This document shows positions 60,996 through 64,000 of a stretch of DNA of 64,000 nt, piece by piece. Within the stretch, counting starts at the first letter, position 1. Every line of letters begins with the position of its first letter. The notes beneath the pieces were generated by a model. The model did not search any database. It was not told the origin of the DNA and saw nothing but the letters and a program-made list of their open reading frames with translations. Origin of the DNA: Nematopogon swammerdamellus (taxonomy: Eukaryota; Arthropoda; Insecta; Lepidoptera; Adelidae); NCBI GenBank assembly GCA_946902875.1, contig OX336349.1, forward strand, positions 11,927,891 through 11,991,890, given 5' to 3'. The translations under genes and the position numbers were made by a program.

Positions 60996-61254
60996 TAAGG
61001 AAGGATAAGGATTGAAATTAAAAGTAGGCGATAAGATTTTCAAAAGCATCATTGATGGCGAATCGTACTGAATATGTATTTGTCTTAATTAAAAATTGTG
61101 TAGTACCTTTACGGCTACAATACAACTGAAACAACTGAAACTAATCGAAGACAGTTGTTGAGGTCTTAAAGCGACTAATAAACTAACTCATCTAAAAATG
61201 AAAAGGCACAGAAACCGTATTTGTTACCGTACCTATTCACGTGCATACTTTTAG
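60996..61254. other. Non-coding sequence
   Basis: Nothing recognisable. Confidence 0.3.
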
Positions 61255-61547
61255 GTTTCAGTTTCCAGTACGGAAGCCTATTACTAAGCATATGCCGTCT
61301 GTCTGCCTGTCTGTATATCTGTTTGTCTGTCTATATGTATGTCTGTCCGTCCTTCGTCCGCCCGATGGCTGTATCTTTGGAACCGTAATAGCTAGGCTCT
61401 TGAATTTTCACAGAATATGTGTTTTATGGCGGATATAACAAATAATAAACGTCGGGACAAAAAATTAAGTGACCCCCATACCACATTTTTTTTTTGTGGT
61501 GCGGAAACCTCAGTGCGCTTGTCCTATTCGCACTTTGCCGGTTTTTA
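61255..61547 (+). repeat. Family F repeat
   Basis: CAGTACGGAAGCC, runs of CTGTCTGCCTGTCTG, GAACCGTAATAGCTAGG, TTGTGGTGCGGAAACCTCAG and CACTTTGCCGG before a T-run. Confidence 0.75.
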
Positions 61548-62304
61548 TTCGAATATTTATCAACCAACAGGATTAGTATAGCTGGCTTGCTGGCTTGACT
61601 GGCTGGAAAACTTTAAAAAACGTATTAGTTTATTTTTTATATAGTTACACCTTAAAATAACTTCGTCATAAGCATCGAATGTCATAAAGTTGATAATACC
61701 TTATATCTACAAATAAAGTTATATTATTTCATATTATTTTCTCATATACATATTGAGTACCTATTGACGTTGACAGTCAGTTCAATAATTTAGTGTTCAT
61801 AAATTACACGTTAATGCCATTCGTTTGCGTAATGGCCTAGAAATGTACGAAAACTACATTCTGAGCTGTTGACAAATTGTCTAGTAGAATGTCTATGTAG
61901 TAAATTAATGTCACTATTCTCCTAAGTCAACTCTAAGATAACTCTATTAGGAAATGCAATAGGTAGGTAGCTATTATCTATATTCTGCGAGCAATTCAAG
62001 ATTTGTTAGAAAATCATCTAGCTAGACAGACAAACTGCAGATAGTCAGCCAGTCAGTCGGTCTGCATGTAAGCGTCCACTGCTGGACATATGCCTCTCCA
62101 GCAGATTAGGGTACATATAAAGTATAACTGTAATTACTTACGAAATATTAAAATAAAGTATATATATGTATAGGGGAATCCATGTAAGTATAATGTCCTT
62201 AACAAATCGTAATATAGCATTCGAAGACTCATAATTCCGAAAGATCATTTCCTTAAAAGGTGTCTTCCAGAATTCGAGATTCGAGCTTAGAATTTATACA
62301 TACT
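61548..62304. other. Non-coding sequence
   Basis: No gene. A GTCCACTGCTGGACATATGC repeat piece lies at 62073-62105. Confidence 0.35.
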
Positions 62305-62480
62305 TCGGGACACGCTGTATCCCGCCAATCAGGATAAGCAGAGTTTTATTGTTTTAGCTAGCTAGCCCGTCGCCCTTTAGCACGGCATCTCGTCCTTATC
62401 CCTTAGTCGCATTTTAAGACGTAGTACTGTGTGGGGCCGATACTTAAAAATAATAGCCCCACTGCGTCTCTCCCTGTGCT
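62305..62480. repeat. Repeat family C/E copy with an internal inversion
   Basis: CACGCTGTATCCCGCC, AGCAGAG, CCCGTCGCCCTTTAGCACGG and CCCTTAGTCGCATTTTAAGA are in the usual direction. The next block (62424-62480) is the expected one but reverse-complemented (GTGTGGGGCCGATAC to GACTGCG-like sequence). Confidence 0.7.
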
Positions 62481-63455
62481 TAGAATTCACTAGAAGGGAA
62501 ATTGAAAATCAACGTAGGTAATTGATTTCTCGGTCGGGTGAATGATTGGCCTCCAGGAATATAGATTATCTGTGACTGAAATGTCTGCAATCGAAATATT
62601 TACATTTTACTTACTCCAAATGTTGTACCCGCGTACCACCCTACAAATGAATTGGAGACCTGGCTGCTGGCCGCTGGCTGAACGAACATGCCAGTTCACA
62701 GCGGAGGAACTGTAGCTTTCATCTGGTTTATTACAGCACTCATCACCGGATCAGATCGCTTCACAAACAGACGGCGTAATACCAATAATTTTTATGCTTC
62801 CCAACGCGACATGACGATGTTTTATGAGGAGCTTTCCTGTGTTTTATTATTTTTCCGTTTAATTACTTCATTGGCGGCAATGAAACTTTGGGATGGAATG
62901 GTTGTTTTTACGGAGTTATGGCGGCAAATAAAAGTTCGGTGTATTTTACATGTTTTTACCACACACGGTCAAGATACGAAATAGGGCAGTGAAACATCGA
63001 TGAATAAGTTTGTGTATTTAAACAATTGATTATTAAAAATAAAAATAAACCGACTGTGTAAAAAAATCTAACAAAGAGAAGAAAAATAAGCTAGCAAAAT
63101 ATATTTTGTGATTATCCTTTGTTAGCCTCAGAAGTCGGGGACTTTTATTGCTAGATTTCAATAATTCTGCATGTCACTCCGCAAATTCCATATATTAAAA
63201 AAATTCACAGATCTCGTGCATTACAGGACCTTCGAGGTACATTGAAAATTAACTCAAGAAAATAAAAAAATATTACATTTATATATTTTTATTATTTTTC
63301 AAAAACACATTTTTTTTTCAAAAGCAGCTTGAAAAATGTAAACTAAAATTTTGACAGAAAAAGAGATAAGCTTGACATTATGTCTAACTAAAGCAACAAA
63401 TTAATAAATATCAAATATAAAAATATAATATAGGTTAGGTTAGAAGATGCGTCGC
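62481..63455. other. Non-coding AT-rich sequence
   Basis: No gene is supported. A 98-residue frame at 62688-62984 has no recognised features. Confidence 0.35.
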
Positions 63456-63808
63456 CATCAGGACCCTGGAAATCATATATGACTAGAGTACTTGCGAAGA
63501 CAAATCCAACAGCCCAAAAAATGTGGATTTATCACGTGTAGTTTAGTAGTCCTTCCGGATCCGTCATCAGGACCCTGGAAATAACATATCACGAGAGTAC
63601 TTGCGAAGACAAATCCAACGAGCCCAAACACGGTGGATTTATCATATGTGGTTTAGGAGTTCTTATGGCTGCATTCCGGCTCCATTATTAGGACCTTGGC
63701 CATTATATATGACAAGAGTACTTGCGAAGACAAATCCAACGAGCCCAAACGCGATGGGCTTATCATGTGTAGTTTAGGAGTTCCTATGGCTTCCTTCCGG
63801 CTCCATCA
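63456..63808 (+). repeat. Three-copy tandem repeat, 109-121-bp unit
   Basis: Units start at 63456, 63565 and 63683 with CATCAGGACCCTGGAAAT-like sequence, and a partial unit begins at 63804. Each carries GAGTACTTGCGAAGACAAAT, then CCAAC, GCCCAAA and TAGTTTAGGAGTTC or close variants. The three units clearly differ from one another, and the second and third match best over the last 60 bp. Confidence 0.9.
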
Positions 63809-64000
63809 TACTACTCTGTGTAAAAAGTACCGGGATTTCATAAAATACAGAACGCGCGGTAAACATATCGACCTATTTTTCTTTAAGTTGGTAGCACTGT
63901 ACTGAGTTACTGCGTGAACTTTGAGCGTTATCTGTCACTCCGTGTAATGACAGCTGCTGTTTTTATATTTCATTGTTTTAAGTGTTCTGCGATTTTACTA
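63809..64000 (+). other. Possible 5' end of a mariner-like transposon running off the window
   Basis: From TACTACTCTGTG onward the sequence differs abruptly from the tandem repeat and reads like the 5' flank of a mariner-type element as I remember them in insects, with TA at the junction. The window ends at a TTTTACTA that may precede a start codon. No transposase residues are visible, so this is a weak call. Confidence 0.3.

Noticed and set aside
62688..62984. 98-residue plus-strand frame
   Set aside because: No recognised domain, and flanks are repeat-derived or AT-rich.
63456..63808. Regular tandem units considered as a CRISPR array
   Set aside because: Units are 110-120 bp with no short repeat/spacer structure, and the genome is eukaryotic.

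Overview
The window is AT-rich eukaryotic DNA from an insect, most probably a moth or butterfly (Lepidoptera). It contains two tRNA-derived SINE families, fragments of jockey-like and RTE-like retrotransposons, repeats opening with AGGGTTCCGTA, and short DNA transposons of kinds familiar from lepidopteran genomes. The only protein-coding gene I can support is a two-exon minus-strand gene for an Odd-skipped family C2H2 zinc-finger transcription factor (exon 1 at 50650-51725, exon 2 at 45120-45501, 485 residues). Its five fingers close to the C-terminus and its short tail fit Sob (sister of odd and bowel) better than Bowl.

Layout: 1-16 kb is non-coding, with truncated LINE ends (343-1060, 8355-8800, 10990-11634), SINE pieces, a 160-bp MITE (6371-6530) and scattered CGG/CpG-rich patches. 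16-34 kb is dense in SINEs, including a recurrent composite element (16532 and 33285) and a nested insertion (31640-32345). 34-45 kb has a 322-bp hAT-like MITE with an 8-bp target duplication (35946-36267), a palindromic 24-bp minisatellite (36817-36970) and two full-length SINEs (38725-39610). 45-52 kb is the sob-like gene with one 5.1-kb intron and a GC-rich 5' region. 52-64 kb holds AGGGTTCCGTA-type repeats, a 610-bp inverted-repeat element with palindromic end arrays (58122-58731), a 110-120-bp tandem repeat (63456-63808) and, at the right edge, what may be the start of another DNA transposon.

One developmental regulator in more than 60 kb of otherwise non-coding sequence resembles the gene-poor surroundings of patterning genes; the GC-rich islands are candidate enhancers, but this cannot be shown from one sequence. 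I see no convincing functional tRNA, rRNA, CRISPR array or intact transposase or reverse transcriptase.
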